Source: Clostridium sp. UBA699 (GTDB lineage Bacteria > Bacillota > Clostridia > Clostridiales > Clostridiaceae). From it: 64,000 nucleotides of DNA. Position numbers and translations under genes: made by a program. The notes beneath the pieces are model-generated. The model saw only the letters and a program-made list of their open reading frames with translations, was not told where the DNA came from and ran no database searches. Position 1 is the stretch's first letter; each line of letters begins with the position of its first letter. The DNA lies in NCBI GenBank assembly GCA_002298915.1, contig DBML01000005.1, positions 1 to 64,000 on the forward strand, given 5' to 3'. Below are positions 33,736 through 42,475 of this stretch, one piece after another.

Positions 33736-35412
33736 CTAACAGTTCAGCTCTTCCAGCCTCTTCGGGCCGTAGCCCGAAAGGAACCTGAACAAAGCGAAAT
33801 CAATGGCAGCGAAAACCAGCGGCAGCAGCAATGCGGTTGAAAGCAGGTTAAGTTGAAGTTTCACGCCGGCGAACACTATTAGGGCTCCCAGTCCCATGCT
33901 TCCGAATATCGCGATCACTCCGTTGAAATTTTGCTTCACAGCCTTCTGCTCTGTATCCCAGTTGAGCTTCGGCATCGCAACATCAATTATCAGGCCGAGT
34001 ACGGAGCTGAAGAAAATCCCTGGTATGCTCGCAGCCAGGCCTATGGCGGCTATATGCACCTTGACACCTATCAGAAGCACCGCTACAGGCACCATGATGA
34101 GTATGCCGACGACGCCCATGGCTGCGCCTGAAAGGACCTTGCCCAGGAGCTGCTTGCTGTATTCGACGGGGATGAACTTCATGAAGAACAGGTTCCTGCC
34201 CTCCCTCGAAATGGCTGTGGAAGTGATCATGTTGGAAGCCGTTATGAAAATGCCTATAGCCAGGAACACCAGGACTATGACCGGCTCCGCTCCGGCACCC
34301 CTCACATATGGCAGCAGCTGAGCCAGGTCGTTGTCCGGGCTTGCAGGCTGAGCCACAAAGGGCAGCATGAGGAACAGCGGCCACAGGAAGTTCATCAGGA
34401 TGCAGTTCAGGAAATACACAGGCGTCCTGAAAAGCAGCCTGAGCTCCTTAAGTGCGTAGGAATACACTACGTGGCTGGCCTTGGTCCCCTTGCCGAGCTC
34501 CCTGCTTGAGAGCGCCTTCCTCCTGGAGGATGTCTCGGAAACCCCTATCACCCCTTTGAAGTAAAGCAGCCTGCCTAGCACGAGGAAAACCCCATATGCC
34601 GCAGCAGTTACAGCAGCGAACAGGGCAAGGTAGAGCAGCTTACCCATATCGTCCGACACCAGCGAGCTGACAGCCAGCTTGGTGCTAGGGAAAAAGCTCG
34701 ACGTAAGCTTGACCAGGGAATTGTCCCCTTCATTGAGAAGCTCCATTATCCTTGCTGGGTCAGTAGTGCTTGTAGCGAACCTCTGGATGTAGAAGTTCGT
34801 GCCCAAGGCTATGAATATCGCCAGCACTCCGCCGACGTTCCTGAAAAGGTCCTTTTTCTTGGCAAGGTTTGTGAACCTCATTATTACCATGTCCAGCGCA
34901 GCTGCTGCTGCGAGCGGTATCACCGGCAGAAGCAGCAGAACCGCTGCGGCCGCGATGTAGAAAACGGCTGATTCTCCGTTCCTGAAGCCGTACACTGCAA
35001 GAATCGGCACAAGGAAAACAGATTCAGTGAGGTATTCGTACACGAGGACGACGGCGAACTTGGCGCTTAGTATCTCCCCCGGCTTGAGCGGAAGCGGGAG
35101 GAGGCTCTCTATGTCCATGGAATAGTAGAAGGTGTTAATTATGTACGCGATCCCGAAAAAGAATATTATGAAGGCTGCCGCCGGAAGTGCAAGTGCCAGG
35201 ATGATACCCTGCTGGCCGATCATCGCTAGGGTGTCGAACACGAGTGCGGTGAACTGGCCTATCCCCAGGATCATGGGGATGAACGCCGCAAGGACCAGGA
35301 GCGATATGAGCACCTGCCTATTCCTGTTGATGCCGCCGCTCTTGACCGACTGCTTTACGGATACGCCCCCGTTTTTCAGAAGTATTTTTGTGAGCACCAG
35401 CGTCTTACTCAT
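33736..35412 (-). CDS. ABC-2 type exporter permease
   Basis: A 558-residue polytopic membrane protein with about twelve hydrophobic segments (for example around residues 35-58, 72-98, 125-145 and 160-185), similar in size and layout to clostridial ABC exporter permeases of the YthQ-like type. It overlaps the downstream end of the ATPase gene by 8 bases, so the two form one exporter. The substrate is unknown; drugs, peptides or lipids are all possible. Confidence 0.82.
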   Translation of the reverse strand: MSKTLVLTKILLKNGGVSVKQSVKSGGINRNRQVLISLLVLAAFIPMILGIGQFTALVFDTLAMIGQQGIILALALPAAAFIIFFFGIAYIINTFYYSMDIESLLPLPLKPGEILSAKFAVVLVYEYLTESVFLVPILAVYGFRNGESAVFYIAAAAVLLLLPVIPLAAAAALDMVIMRFTNLAKKKDLFRNVGGVLAIFIALGTNFYIQRFATSTTDPARIMELLNEGDNSLVKLTSSFFPSTKLAVSSLVSDDMGKLLYLALFAAVTAAAYGVFLVLGRLLYFKGVIGVSETSSRRKALSSRELGKGTKASHVVYSYALKELRLLFRTPVYFLNCILMNFLWPLFLMLPFVAQPASPDNDLAQLLPYVRGAGAEPVIVLVFLAIGIFITASNMITSTAISREGRNLFFMKFIPVEYSKQLLGKVLSGAAMGVVGILIMVPVAVLLIGVKVHIAAIGLAASIPGIFFSSVLGLIIDVAMPKLNWDTEQKAVKQNFNGVIAIFGSMGLGALIVFAGVKLQLNLLSTALLLPLVFAAIDFALFRFLSGYGPKRLEELNC

Positions 35413-36130
35413 TTTCTGTCATCTCCAGGAACATTTTTTCGAGAGACTCGTTCTGCTTGAAGTGGTCCCTCATCTCATTCAAAGTTCCGACGAATATTAT
35501 CCTGCCTTTGTTTATGACCGCGACCCTGTCGCATATCTTCTCCGCTACCTCGAGGATATGCGTGGAGAAGAAAACTGAGTTGCCCTTGTCCGCGTGCTCC
35601 CTCATCATCTCCTTGAGCGTGTAGGAGGACTTCGGATCAAGCCCCGTCATGGGTTCGTCAAGGATCCATACGGAAGGCTCGTGCAGCAGCACCCCGATTA
35701 TCATGATCTTCTGCCTCATTCCGTGGGAGTAGCTCTGTATCTGGTCCCCCAAGGCTGCTGTCAGGTCGAACCTTTCGCTGAGACTCTTTATACGGTCCGC
35801 CCTTTGCTCCTGGGATACTCCGTAGATGTCGGCCATGAAGCTTAAGTACTCTATACCCTTCAGCCTGAGGAACATGTCCGGACTGTCCGGCACGAAGCCG
35901 AACTGCTTCTTTGCCTCTATGGGGTTTTCATTTATGCTTATCCCGTTTATCCTAATGGTGCCGGAATCCGGCCCAAGGATGCCCGTTATGAGCTTTATTG
36001 CGGTTGTTTTTCCTGCGCCGTTGGGACCTATGAAGCCGAACACTTCACCGTCCCTTATCTCCAGGCTGATGCCGTCGACGGCCTTGACCTCGCCTCCGTA
36101 GGTTTTGCTTACGTTTTCCAGTTGTATCAT
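35405..36130 (-). CDS. ABC exporter ATP-binding protein
   Basis: A 241-residue ABC ATPase. Walker A is GPNGAGKTT (about 35-43), the signature is YSHGMRQK (a common variant of LSGGQ), and Walker B with the catalytic Glu is VWILDEPMTGLDP. It is the partner of the overlapping permease gene. Starts at ATG with GGAGGGG upstream, twelve bases from the SDR gene, with which it may be co-transcribed. Confidence 0.9.
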   Translation of the reverse strand: MIQLENVSKTYGGEVKAVDGISLEIRDGEVFGFIGPNGAGKTTAIKLITGILGPDSGTIRINGISINENPIEAKKQFGFVPDSPDMFLRLKGIEYLSFMADIYGVSQEQRADRIKSLSERFDLTAALGDQIQSYSHGMRQKIMIIGVLLHEPSVWILDEPMTGLDPKSSYTLKEMMREHADKGNSVFFSTHILEVAEKICDRVAVINKGRIIFVGTLNEMRDHFKQNESLEKMFLEMTENE

Positions 36131-36142
36131 GTTTTCCCCTCC

Positions 36143-36889
36143 TTAAATAAATCCGCCATCCACCTTGATGACCTGCCCCGTAACGTAGCTCGCCGAATCC
36201 GTGCACAGGAAGGCAACGACGTTAGCCACCTGCGAGCACTTACCGAAGTAGCCCATGGGGATCTCGCACTCAAGCACCTCCCTCTCGTCTTCGCTGAGGA
36301 AGCTGTTCATCCTCGTCTCAATGACCCCGGGAGATACCGCGTTAACCCTTATGCCGTTTGGCGCAAGCTCCTTGGACAGGGCCTTAGTGAAGGAATTGAC
36401 GCCGCCCTTCGCCGCCGAGTATATGACCTCGCAGGAGGCGCCCGCCTCACCCCAGATGGACGAGATGTTAACTATAGCCCCGCTTTTCTGGGGGAGCATG
36501 TACTTTAGTGCGCTGTGGCAGCAGTTGTATATGCCCTTAAGGTTCACGCCCATGAGCTCATCGAAATCCTTTTCAGTCATGTCTATGAATAGACCGGTCT
36601 TGGAAACGCCGGCGTTGTTTACGAGTATGTCAAGCTTTCCGTAGGTATCGACGGCATGGGCCATGAGCCCTTCAGCCTCCCTATAGCTCGATACGTCTGC
36701 GCATGCGACGCTGCCGATGCCGCCTTCGTCCCAAAGGGCGGCGAGCACGTTTTCAGCGCCCTCCTTGTCGCTCAAGTAGTTGACGACGACGTTCGCTCCC
36801 TGCCTCGCGAGCTCAAGGGCTATGCCGGCCCCTATGCCCTTTGACGCACCGGTCACAACGGCAACCTTCCCTGCAAGATTAATGTTCAT
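36143..36889 (-). CDS. Short-chain dehydrogenase/reductase, FabG-like
   Basis: A 248-residue NAD(P)-dependent SDR. It shows the cofactor motif TGASKGIGAGIALELARQ (about 14-31), NNAGVSKTG (about 91-99), the catalytic Ser in NISSIWGEAG and Tyr-Lys in YSAAKGGVNSF (about 155-165), and the C-terminal ending VTGQVIKVDGGFI, as in 3-oxoacyl-ACP reductases. There are no other fatty acid genes nearby, so the substrate is open. AGGTGC-type ribosome binding site upstream. Confidence 0.85.
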   Translation of the reverse strand: MNINLAGKVAVVTGASKGIGAGIALELARQGANVVVNYLSDKEGAENVLAALWDEGGIGSVACADVSSYREAEGLMAHAVDTYGKLDILVNNAGVSKTGLFIDMTEKDFDELMGVNLKGIYNCCHSALKYMLPQKSGAIVNISSIWGEAGASCEVIYSAAKGGVNSFTKALSKELAPNGIRVNAVSPGVIETRMNSFLSEDEREVLECEIPMGYFGKCSQVANVVAFLCTDSASYVTGQVIKVDGGFI

Positions 36890-36972
36890 AAAGCACCTCT
36901 TATATTACAAATATTGATAATTTTCCTGTCTCCATTATTCTAAACCAACCGGCAGTGCAATGCAACTGCACT

Positions 36973-37000
36973 TTGCTTTGAAGCTGTCATAGTGTATAAT
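36973..37000 (+). promoter_or_regulatory. Promoter for the DUF2156 gene
   Basis: TTGCTT (36973-36978), 16-bp spacer, perfect TATAAT (36995-37000), about 48 bases before the ATG. Confidence 0.6.
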
Positions 37001-37047
37001 TATTATTATATACTATCAATTTTTCCGAAAGGGGTTATCTGCAAATC

Positions 37048-37932
37048 ATGCTTGAATTTAAAGATTTTACAATAGAGGACAAGGAACTATTCGACAAATA
37101 CCTGCTGCCCTACCGCTTCGAAACCTCCACCTACACATTCACTACCCTGCTGGTGTGGAGGAAAGCCTGCGAAATACAGTACACCATTTACAAGGACGCC
37201 ATGATCCTAAAGAGGATGGGCCACGACGGCACCACCACCTTCATGCAGCCTCTTGGCTACAGGAAAGAGGACCTGAGGGATATAATAGGCGAGCTCCAGG
37301 CATACAAGGCCGAGCACCACATGGATTACCTGCTGAAGGACGTTGAGGAGCCCTTCGCCGACGAGCTCAGGGAGGTTTTCGGGGAGGAGTTCACCATTGA
37401 GGAGGACAGGGACAACTTCGACTACGTGTACGACAGGGACAGGCTGGTCAGCCTGAGCGGAAAGGTCCTGCACAAGAAGAAGAACCACTACAACTATTTC
37501 GTCAAGAACAACGAATACAGGGACTTCAGGATAACAGAGGACAATATCGAGCTCATCGTCGAAGCTGCAAAGAGCTGGTGCAAAAGGCATTCCTGCAAAG
37601 GCTACCTCCTTTACGAGCTGAGGTCCATAATCGAGCTGCTGCACAACCTGGACAGGCTCAACCTCATAGGCATGGCTGTTTCCGTGAACGACCGCATAGT
37701 GGCTTTCACCATCGGCGAAAGGGTAAGCGACGACACAGCCATAATCCATGTGGAGAAGGCCGACTCAGAGGTTAGGGGCGCATACAACTACGTTAACAGG
37801 ACCTTCGCAGAGAAACACCTTGAAGGCATAAAATGGGTCAACCGAGAGGAAGACATGGGCATCGAAGGTCTGAGACATGCCAAGATGTCGTACGAGCCGG
37901 CAAGGTTCGCAAAAAAATATATGATAAAATAA
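37048..37932 (+). CDS. DUF2156 / phosphatidylglycerol lysyltransferase C-domain-like protein
   Basis: A 294-residue soluble protein with a duplicated acetyltransferase-like (GNAT/FemX-like) fold, as in the catalytic half of MprF and in stand-alone DUF2156 proteins. Recognisable pieces are FKDFTIEDKELFDKYLLPY at the start, SGKVLHKKKNHYNYFVKNN (about 137-155), GMAVSVNDRIVAFTIGERV (about 212-230) and YNYVNRTFAEKHLEGIKWVNREEDMG near the end. No membrane segments, so it is not a full MprF flippase. Many such proteins occur in Clostridia with no known acceptor. AAAGGGG precedes the ATG. Confidence 0.82.
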   Translation: MLEFKDFTIEDKELFDKYLLPYRFETSTYTFTTLLVWRKACEIQYTIYKDAMILKRMGHDGTTTFMQPLGYRKEDLRDIIGELQAYKAEHHMDYLLKDVEEPFADELREVFGEEFTIEEDRDNFDYVYDRDRLVSLSGKVLHKKKNHYNYFVKNNEYRDFRITEDNIELIVEAAKSWCKRHSCKGYLLYELRSIIELLHNLDRLNLIGMAVSVNDRIVAFTIGERVSDDTAIIHVEKADSEVRGAYNYVNRTFAEKHLEGIKWVNREEDMGIEGLRHAKMSYEPARFAKKYMIK

Positions 37933-37947
37933 GAGCAGAAAATAAGA

Positions 37948-37979
37948 ACCCCGGCACTGGATACGTCCAGCGTCGGGGT
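37948..37979. terminator. Terminator between DUF2156 gene and trmB
   Basis: ACCCCG and CTGGA pair with TCCAG and CGGGGT around a TACG loop. The T-rich tract is better on the minus strand (TCTTATTTTC), so it mainly ends trmB transcripts, and is weaker for the plus-strand gene. Confidence 0.65.
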
Positions 37980-37986
37980 GATTGCT

Positions 37987-38628
37987 TTAATTGCTCTTCA
38001 ATTTTGCTATCAAAAACATCGTGTTCATGCCCAGCGAAGTGAACTTAGCTTCGTACTCCGTGACAATGTTCCTGTCAAAGCCGCTTTTGTGAAGGTCGTA
38101 GGTCAGGTACTGCACATCGAAGCCGCTCTCCCTGAAGTACTCCTGGGAGTCCTCGAAAAGCCCCTTGTCGTCTGTCTTGAACCAAATCTCAGCCCCTGGT
38201 TTAAGGAACTGCTTGTATAGCTCGAGGAACCTGCTGTGCGTAAGCCTCCTCTTGTTGTGCCTGAGCTTCGGCCATGGATTGCAGAAGTTTATGAATATCC
38301 TGCTTATCTCATCCTTGTCGAATATGTCCGCAACCCAGGAGATGTTCATAGGTATGAGCCTCACGTTCGTCAGCTCCTGCTTCATGACCTTTTCAAGAGC
38401 GTATATGAGGACCTCATCCTTAAGGTCTATCCCAATGAAATTCTTGTCCTTCTCCTGCTCTGCGCGGGCGGAGATGAACCCTCCCCTTCCGCAGCCCAGC
38501 TCAAGGTATATATCGTTGCCGTTTCCGAAGACCTCTTTCCATCTTCCCTTGTTTTCCTTAGGGTTTATGGCGACTACAGGGCTCTGCTCAAGCTCAGGCC
38601 TTGCCCACCATTTTTTTCTTAGTCTCAT
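37987..38628 (-). CDS. trmB: tRNA (guanine-N7)-methyltransferase
   Basis: A 213-residue class I methyltransferase that makes m7G46 in tRNA. It has the SAM motif LELGCGRGGFISARAEQ (about 42-58), IGIDLKDEVLIYALEK (about 65-80), FINFCNPWPKLRHNKRRLTH (the TrmB signature around residues 112-131) and FKTDDKGLF. Length is standard. GAGGTG precedes the ATG. It lies 8 bases downstream of the site-2 protease gene, suggesting co-transcription. Confidence 0.95.
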   Translation of the reverse strand: MRLRKKWWARPELEQSPVVAINPKENKGRWKEVFGNGNDIYLELGCGRGGFISARAEQEKDKNFIGIDLKDEVLIYALEKVMKQELTNVRLIPMNISWVADIFDKDEISRIFINFCNPWPKLRHNKRRLTHSRFLELYKQFLKPGAEIWFKTDDKGLFEDSQEYFRESGFDVQYLTYDLHKSGFDRNIVTEYEAKFTSLGMNTMFLIAKLKSN

Positions 38629-38636
38629 GCTTCACC

Positions 38637-39278
38637 TCAAATTATTAAGTTTACCAAACTGATGAAGGTGCTGTACAGCATTTTCGCCGGCGCGCCTATC
38701 ACGTAGGATGAAATTGGCGTTGCCAGAAATGCAATTATTATGATGAACTGGTACCTGTACAGAGCCTCGGAGATGCCGCCCAGATGGTTCGGTAAAACGT
38801 CCCTGAGCGCATGGAACCCGTCGAAGCCAGGTATAGGTATCATGTTCAGCACGAACAGCATGCAGTTTATATAGATTATATTAGTAAGTATCGATATAAG
38901 CGTGGAATTAAGGCCTCCCGAGGCGATTTCCAGAGCCCCTGTCCTGATCAGGATGCCAGTGATTACAGCGAACACCATTGCTGCTGCCAGGTTTGACAAA
39001 GGCCCTGCCAGCGAGACCTTAAGGTCGTCCTTGTAGTAGTTCCTGTAGGCGGCGGGATTAGTCTGCACAGGCTTTGCCCAGCCGATGTTTACGAGAAGAA
39101 CCATAAGGAATCCGAAGGGGTCCAGGTGCACGAAAGGGTTCAGCGTTAGCCTTCCCTGGAACTTTGGAGTCTTGTCCCCCAGCCTATCAGCCGTCAAAGC
39201 GTGGGCGTATTCATGAATAGTAAAGCCTATGAGTATTCCCGGGAGCAAAAGTATTTTATCCAGCAGCCATGATTCCAT
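38637..39278 (-). CDS. Site-2 protease family (M50) membrane metalloprotease
   Basis: A 213-residue polytopic zinc protease. The first membrane segment holds the HEYAH active site (about residues 22-26), and a later segment holds NMIPIPGFDGFHAL, the second metal-binding motif. About five hydrophobic segments are visible. This short form without PDZ domains resembles clostridial YwhC/RseP-like proteins that act within the membrane, with unknown substrates. The ATG at 39278 follows GGGGGA; the frame extends five residues further to a TTG. Confidence 0.9.
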   Translation of the reverse strand: MESWLLDKILLLPGILIGFTIHEYAHALTADRLGDKTPKFQGRLTLNPFVHLDPFGFLMVLLVNIGWAKPVQTNPAAYRNYYKDDLKVSLAGPLSNLAAAMVFAVITGILIRTGALEIASGGLNSTLISILTNIIYINCMLFVLNMIPIPGFDGFHALRDVLPNHLGGISEALYRYQFIIIIAFLATPISSYVIGAPAKMLYSTFISLVNLII

Positions 39279-39302
39279 GTCATCATCCCCCAAAATTGTT
39301 TT

Positions 39303-40340
39303 CTATTTTGCTGCCTCAAAAGGAGTCTTCACAACTTTGCCTTCGCTCAGTGACATTATTCCGCCATCGTACACCTGGAGGAAGTTTCCCTTGTAGGTGT
39401 ACTGCTTCCCTGATGAAAACTCTGTGAGTATCCCTTTGAAGTTGTCGTTTAGGTATATCTTTCCGTCACTCGAGACGCAGATGTCCTCTTTCATCACAGG
39501 CGCCGCGAGGTCCACATATGCGTAGCCTGAGGTAGCAGCTCCGGCCTGACCGTAGTAAATCCTTTTGACAGTGCCGTCGTCGGCAAGCTCTCCCATATAC
39601 ACGTTGTCGTTGCTGTCTATTGAGATCAGCGAGAATTTGTCCGCGCTTCCTATTACCACCTTGCCTTTGGTGCCAGTCGCGTAAATCCTGTCGTTCTTGG
39701 AATCCTCGTAGTAAAGCTTATCCACGTGGGGCACTATGCATATGTTTCCTATTGTATTTACAACAGTTGTCACCTTGCTCTTGTTCCCCATTATGTTGAG
39801 CGAGTATATGCTGCTCTGGTAATCGTTAAGAGCGATCTTTATGAATATCATGTTGGTGAGCGGCGATGCCTCTATGTCGCTTACCTCAGCGTTCTTTCCT
39901 GCCCAGGTCAGCTGAGTGATGGAGTCCTTCGTGTCCTTGTCCACATCGTAGTAGGACAGTTCGAAGGTTACCCCGCTGCTGGTCTTCTTCTTTTCGGCTA
40001 TCAGCATTCGGTTCCTGTCGGAAAGCCACTTGAAGTAGGAGACATCGACACCGCTTTCAAAATCAACGGTGCTGACGTCACCGGTGGACATGTCGACCAC
40101 CTTCAGCACGTCCGAATCGTAGTATGCCACGTATTTTCCGTTGTAGGAAGCGCCAATGTTTTCGGCACCCTCCGGAACGGATACTTCCGCCGTTTTTTCG
40201 GTTTCGGTATTTTTCTGGAGCTTGCTCACCGTGATGTGAGTCTCGTCAGAAAGGTAATATTTGTTTATATAATAGAAGCCCGACATCTGGAGAGCCAGAG
40301 ACAGCATCGACCAGATAACTATTCTTTTTATAATCTTCAT
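39303..40340 (-). CDS. Membrane-anchored extracytoplasmic beta-propeller-like protein
   Basis: A 345-residue protein, not assigned to a named family. One N-terminal membrane anchor (about 7-26) is followed by a predicted outside domain made of repeated beta-strand units, for example YNGKYVAYYDSDVLKVVDMSTGD, then SDRNRMLIAEKKK and later SIDSNDNVYMGELADDGTVK, as in WD40- or DPPIV-type propellers. It sits 18 bases downstream of the phosphodiester glycosidase-like gene, so both probably work at the cell envelope. GGAGAG precedes the ATG. Confidence 0.6.
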   Translation of the reverse strand: MKIIKRIVIWSMLSLALQMSGFYYINKYYLSDETHITVSKLQKNTETEKTAEVSVPEGAENIGASYNGKYVAYYDSDVLKVVDMSTGDVSTVDFESGVDVSYFKWLSDRNRMLIAEKKKTSSGVTFELSYYDVDKDTKDSITQLTWAGKNAEVSDIEASPLTNMIFIKIALNDYQSSIYSLNIMGNKSKVTTVVNTIGNICIVPHVDKLYYEDSKNDRIYATGTKGKVVIGSADKFSLISIDSNDNVYMGELADDGTVKRIYYGQAGAATSGYAYVDLAAPVMKEDICVSSDGKIYLNDNFKGILTEFSSGKQYTYKGNFLQVYDGGIMSLSEGKVVKTPFEAAK

Positions 40341-40358
40341 TATTCTCTCCTATATCCG

Positions 40359-41369
40359 CTATTTGACGTACACTATCGAAGGTACTGATCTCTCGCCTAG
40401 AGGATCGCACGGATTGTTCAATACTTCGTTTTCATAGTACATGGTTGCGGAGGATCCGCCGTCAAGGTTTGTAGCATTGAACGCGCCGTACTCCAGCATA
40501 ATGTTCTGGACGTCCCTGAGGCTCGCACCCAGGCTGTCTGTCTGCCTGCCGTCTATGACAAGCATAAGGATGGTCCCGTCCTTCTTCTGGCCTATGGCCG
40601 TTCTTGGAGCTATGCCCCAGCCGCCGTCGCCTGACTTGATCGTGGTCTTGCCGTTTACGATAATCGCCGGCCCGAATGATATAGCCTCCATAACGCCAAG
40701 CTTAGTCATTTCGTTTATGCTGTGAGGTCCTACCAGCAATGCGCCCTCTTTAGTTATTGCCATCACATCGACCTTCACCGAATTGCTGCCCAGGTCGTTG
40801 CTGATTATCTTGCCGCCGCTCATGAGCAGGCCGGTAGGTATGCCGCCCGTACCTGTCCACATGCTTGTTCCGGACTGGTCGGTGAAGCCTCCCCCGTTTA
40901 TGGCCGCTATGGCTCCGTTTGCCTTTGCTATCTGGCTTGTCATCTCGCCGGCGGTGCCCAGTTTGCTGCTGTAGCCCACCTTGACCCTTGTAGGGTCGTT
41001 CACTATTATCATGTACCCGTGGAACTTGCTGCCCTCGGTGATCTCCTCGACTTCAACGCTGTCGTCGTGGGTATTTGTGAACTTGATAGCTGTGTCGTCC
41101 TGGACGATCGTCTCTATCTTGTTCTCGTTAAGTATTGCCTGGATCTGCTCATCCGAGAGAAATATCTTTGCTATCCACTGGTGGCTGAGGGTCGTCATTG
41201 CCGCTCCCACAACAGTCTTCCTCACGTTGGCGAAAGGCCCGTAGAATACTATAAGCGGCGCAGTTATCAGCGCAAAAATAAACTGGAAAATTATGAAGCC
41301 CACTACAACTTTCCAGCCCGCCTTCTTCCTTCCCGAGGCACTTTTGGATGATTTTCCGAATCTTTTCAT
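40359..41369 (-). CDS. Phosphodiester glycosidase (NAGPA-domain) family membrane protein
   Basis: A 336-residue protein with one N-terminal membrane anchor (about 20-45) after a basic start (KRFGKSSKSASGRKKAGW). The outside domain carries the NAGPA/DUF2233 pattern: AIAAINGGGFTDQSG (about 151-165), AISFGPAIIVNG (about 229-240), APRTAIGQKKDGTILMLVID (about 253-272) and NATNLDGGSSATMYYEN near the end. The family cleaves or processes sugar phosphodiesters in envelope polymers, but bacterial substrates are mostly unknown. First gene of a two-gene unit with the propeller-like protein. Confidence 0.85.
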   Translation of the reverse strand: MKRFGKSSKSASGRKKAGWKVVVGFIIFQFIFALITAPLIVFYGPFANVRKTVVGAAMTTLSHQWIAKIFLSDEQIQAILNENKIETIVQDDTAIKFTNTHDDSVEVEEITEGSKFHGYMIIVNDPTRVKVGYSSKLGTAGEMTSQIAKANGAIAAINGGGFTDQSGTSMWTGTGGIPTGLLMSGGKIISNDLGSNSVKVDVMAITKEGALLVGPHSINEMTKLGVMEAISFGPAIIVNGKTTIKSGDGGWGIAPRTAIGQKKDGTILMLVIDGRQTDSLGASLRDVQNIMLEYGAFNATNLDGGSSATMYYENEVLNNPCDPLGERSVPSIVYVK

Positions 41370-41458
41370 ATATTAATATGTTCCTTTCCATATGTTCATA
41401 CTTAAACATTGTACAATAAATGTAAATCTTTTTAAATACATTTTTTATTAACTTTTTA

Positions 41459-41493
41459 GAAATAAAAGACAATGCCTTCGTTCAGGCATTGTC
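41459..41493 (-). terminator. Terminator overlapping the znuA stop
   Basis: Ten-bp stem GACAATGCCT / AGGCATTGTC (41468-41477 with 41484-41493) with a TCGTTC loop; TTTTATTTC follows on the minus strand. The stop codon lies in the stem. Confidence 0.82.
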
Positions 41494-42373
41494 ATTTGAG
41501 ACTTTCGTAAACCAGGCTAAGGTTTTTCCTCATGGCTTCAAGGTAGCTGCCGATACCCTCGCTGCTTTCGAGGGTGTATATTTTCTCAACCTTGGCCCCT
41601 ATCTCGTTTGCAAGCGTTTCCGAAACCTTCGGGCTTGCAAGCTCTTCCATGAAGACTGTGCGCACGTTGTTCTTCCTGCAGAACTCAACAAGCTCCGCAA
41701 TCTTTTTTGCTGTAGGCTCACCTTCGGCGAACACGTTCTCTATGCTGTTCTGCTTAAGGCCGAAATCCCTGCAGAAGTACGCGAAGGCAGCATGCCCTGT
41801 GACGAAGTTCTTGCTGGGCATGCTGTCGAACTTGGCCCTGTACTCCTTGTACAGCTCCTCCGCGGAGCTCAAGAAAGCTGAATAGTTCTCCTCGTAGTAA
41901 TCCTTGTTCTCCGGATCGGCCTGGACCAGCGCGTTCTTTATGTTGAGGGCCTGTATCTCGGCCATCTTTATGCTAAGCCAGGTGTGAGGATCCGCATAGC
42001 CGTCTGCCATTATGAGGTCGCAGCCGTCTGAAGCGTCCACAGCAATGAGGCTGCTGTTGCTGGCAGAGTCTATCGCAGCCTGCGCCCAGGTCTCCATGCC
42101 GGCTCCGTTGTATACGAACACACTAGCTTTCGCCAGAGACTCTATGTCCTTCGCCTTCAGCTCGAAATCATGGGGCTCTGCACCGTCAGGGACGATGGTA
42201 TACACCTCCACCTTGTCTCCTCCAACAGCCCTGGCAAGCTCAGCCATGGGATTGAAGCTGACCGCAACCTCAAGCTTTCCGCTGCTTACGGAGCCTCCGC
42301 CGTTGCCGCACCCGGCGAGTGAGAACAGCACCATTGCAGCGGCCAGAATGCCCGCGATTTTTTTTCTCTTCAT
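41492..42373 (-). CDS. znuA: Zinc/manganese ABC transporter substrate-binding lipoprotein
   Basis: A 293-residue cluster A-I metal-binding lipoprotein. The signal peptide ends in the lipobox LAGCGNGG (Cys about residue 22). Metal-ligand histidines appear in DGAEPHDFELKAKDI (about 60-74), YADPHTWLSIKM (about 133-144) and VTGHAAFAYFCRDFGL (about 199-214), with a C-terminal acidic residue. There is no His-rich loop, so manganese cannot be excluded. Divergent from znuC, whose products form the rest of the transporter; the 102-base gap between them holds at least one promoter and probably a metal-repressor site that I cannot point to. Confidence 0.92.
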   Translation of the reverse strand: MKRKKIAGILAAAMVLFSLAGCGNGGGSVSSGKLEVAVSFNPMAELARAVGGDKVEVYTIVPDGAEPHDFELKAKDIESLAKASVFVYNGAGMETWAQAAIDSASNSSLIAVDASDGCDLIMADGYADPHTWLSIKMAEIQALNIKNALVQADPENKDYYEENYSAFLSSAEELYKEYRAKFDSMPSKNFVTGHAAFAYFCRDFGLKQNSIENVFAEGEPTAKKIAELVEFCRKNNVRTVFMEELASPKVSETLANEIGAKVEKIYTLESSEGIGSYLEAMRKNLSLVYESLK

Positions 42374-42399
42374 TATAATGCCCTCACCTCCTTAATCAG

Positions 42400-42429
42400 T
42401 TGCAAATACTTTGCTTATAGATATATAAT
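42400..42429 (+). promoter_or_regulatory. Promoter for znuCB
   Basis: TTGCAA (42400-42405), 18-bp spacer, perfect TATAAT (42424-42429), 47 bases before the znuC start. Confidence 0.55.
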
Positions 42430-42475
42430 ACATACAGGACCATTATTTGTCAAAATGCGAACCGGAGGGTTTGAA

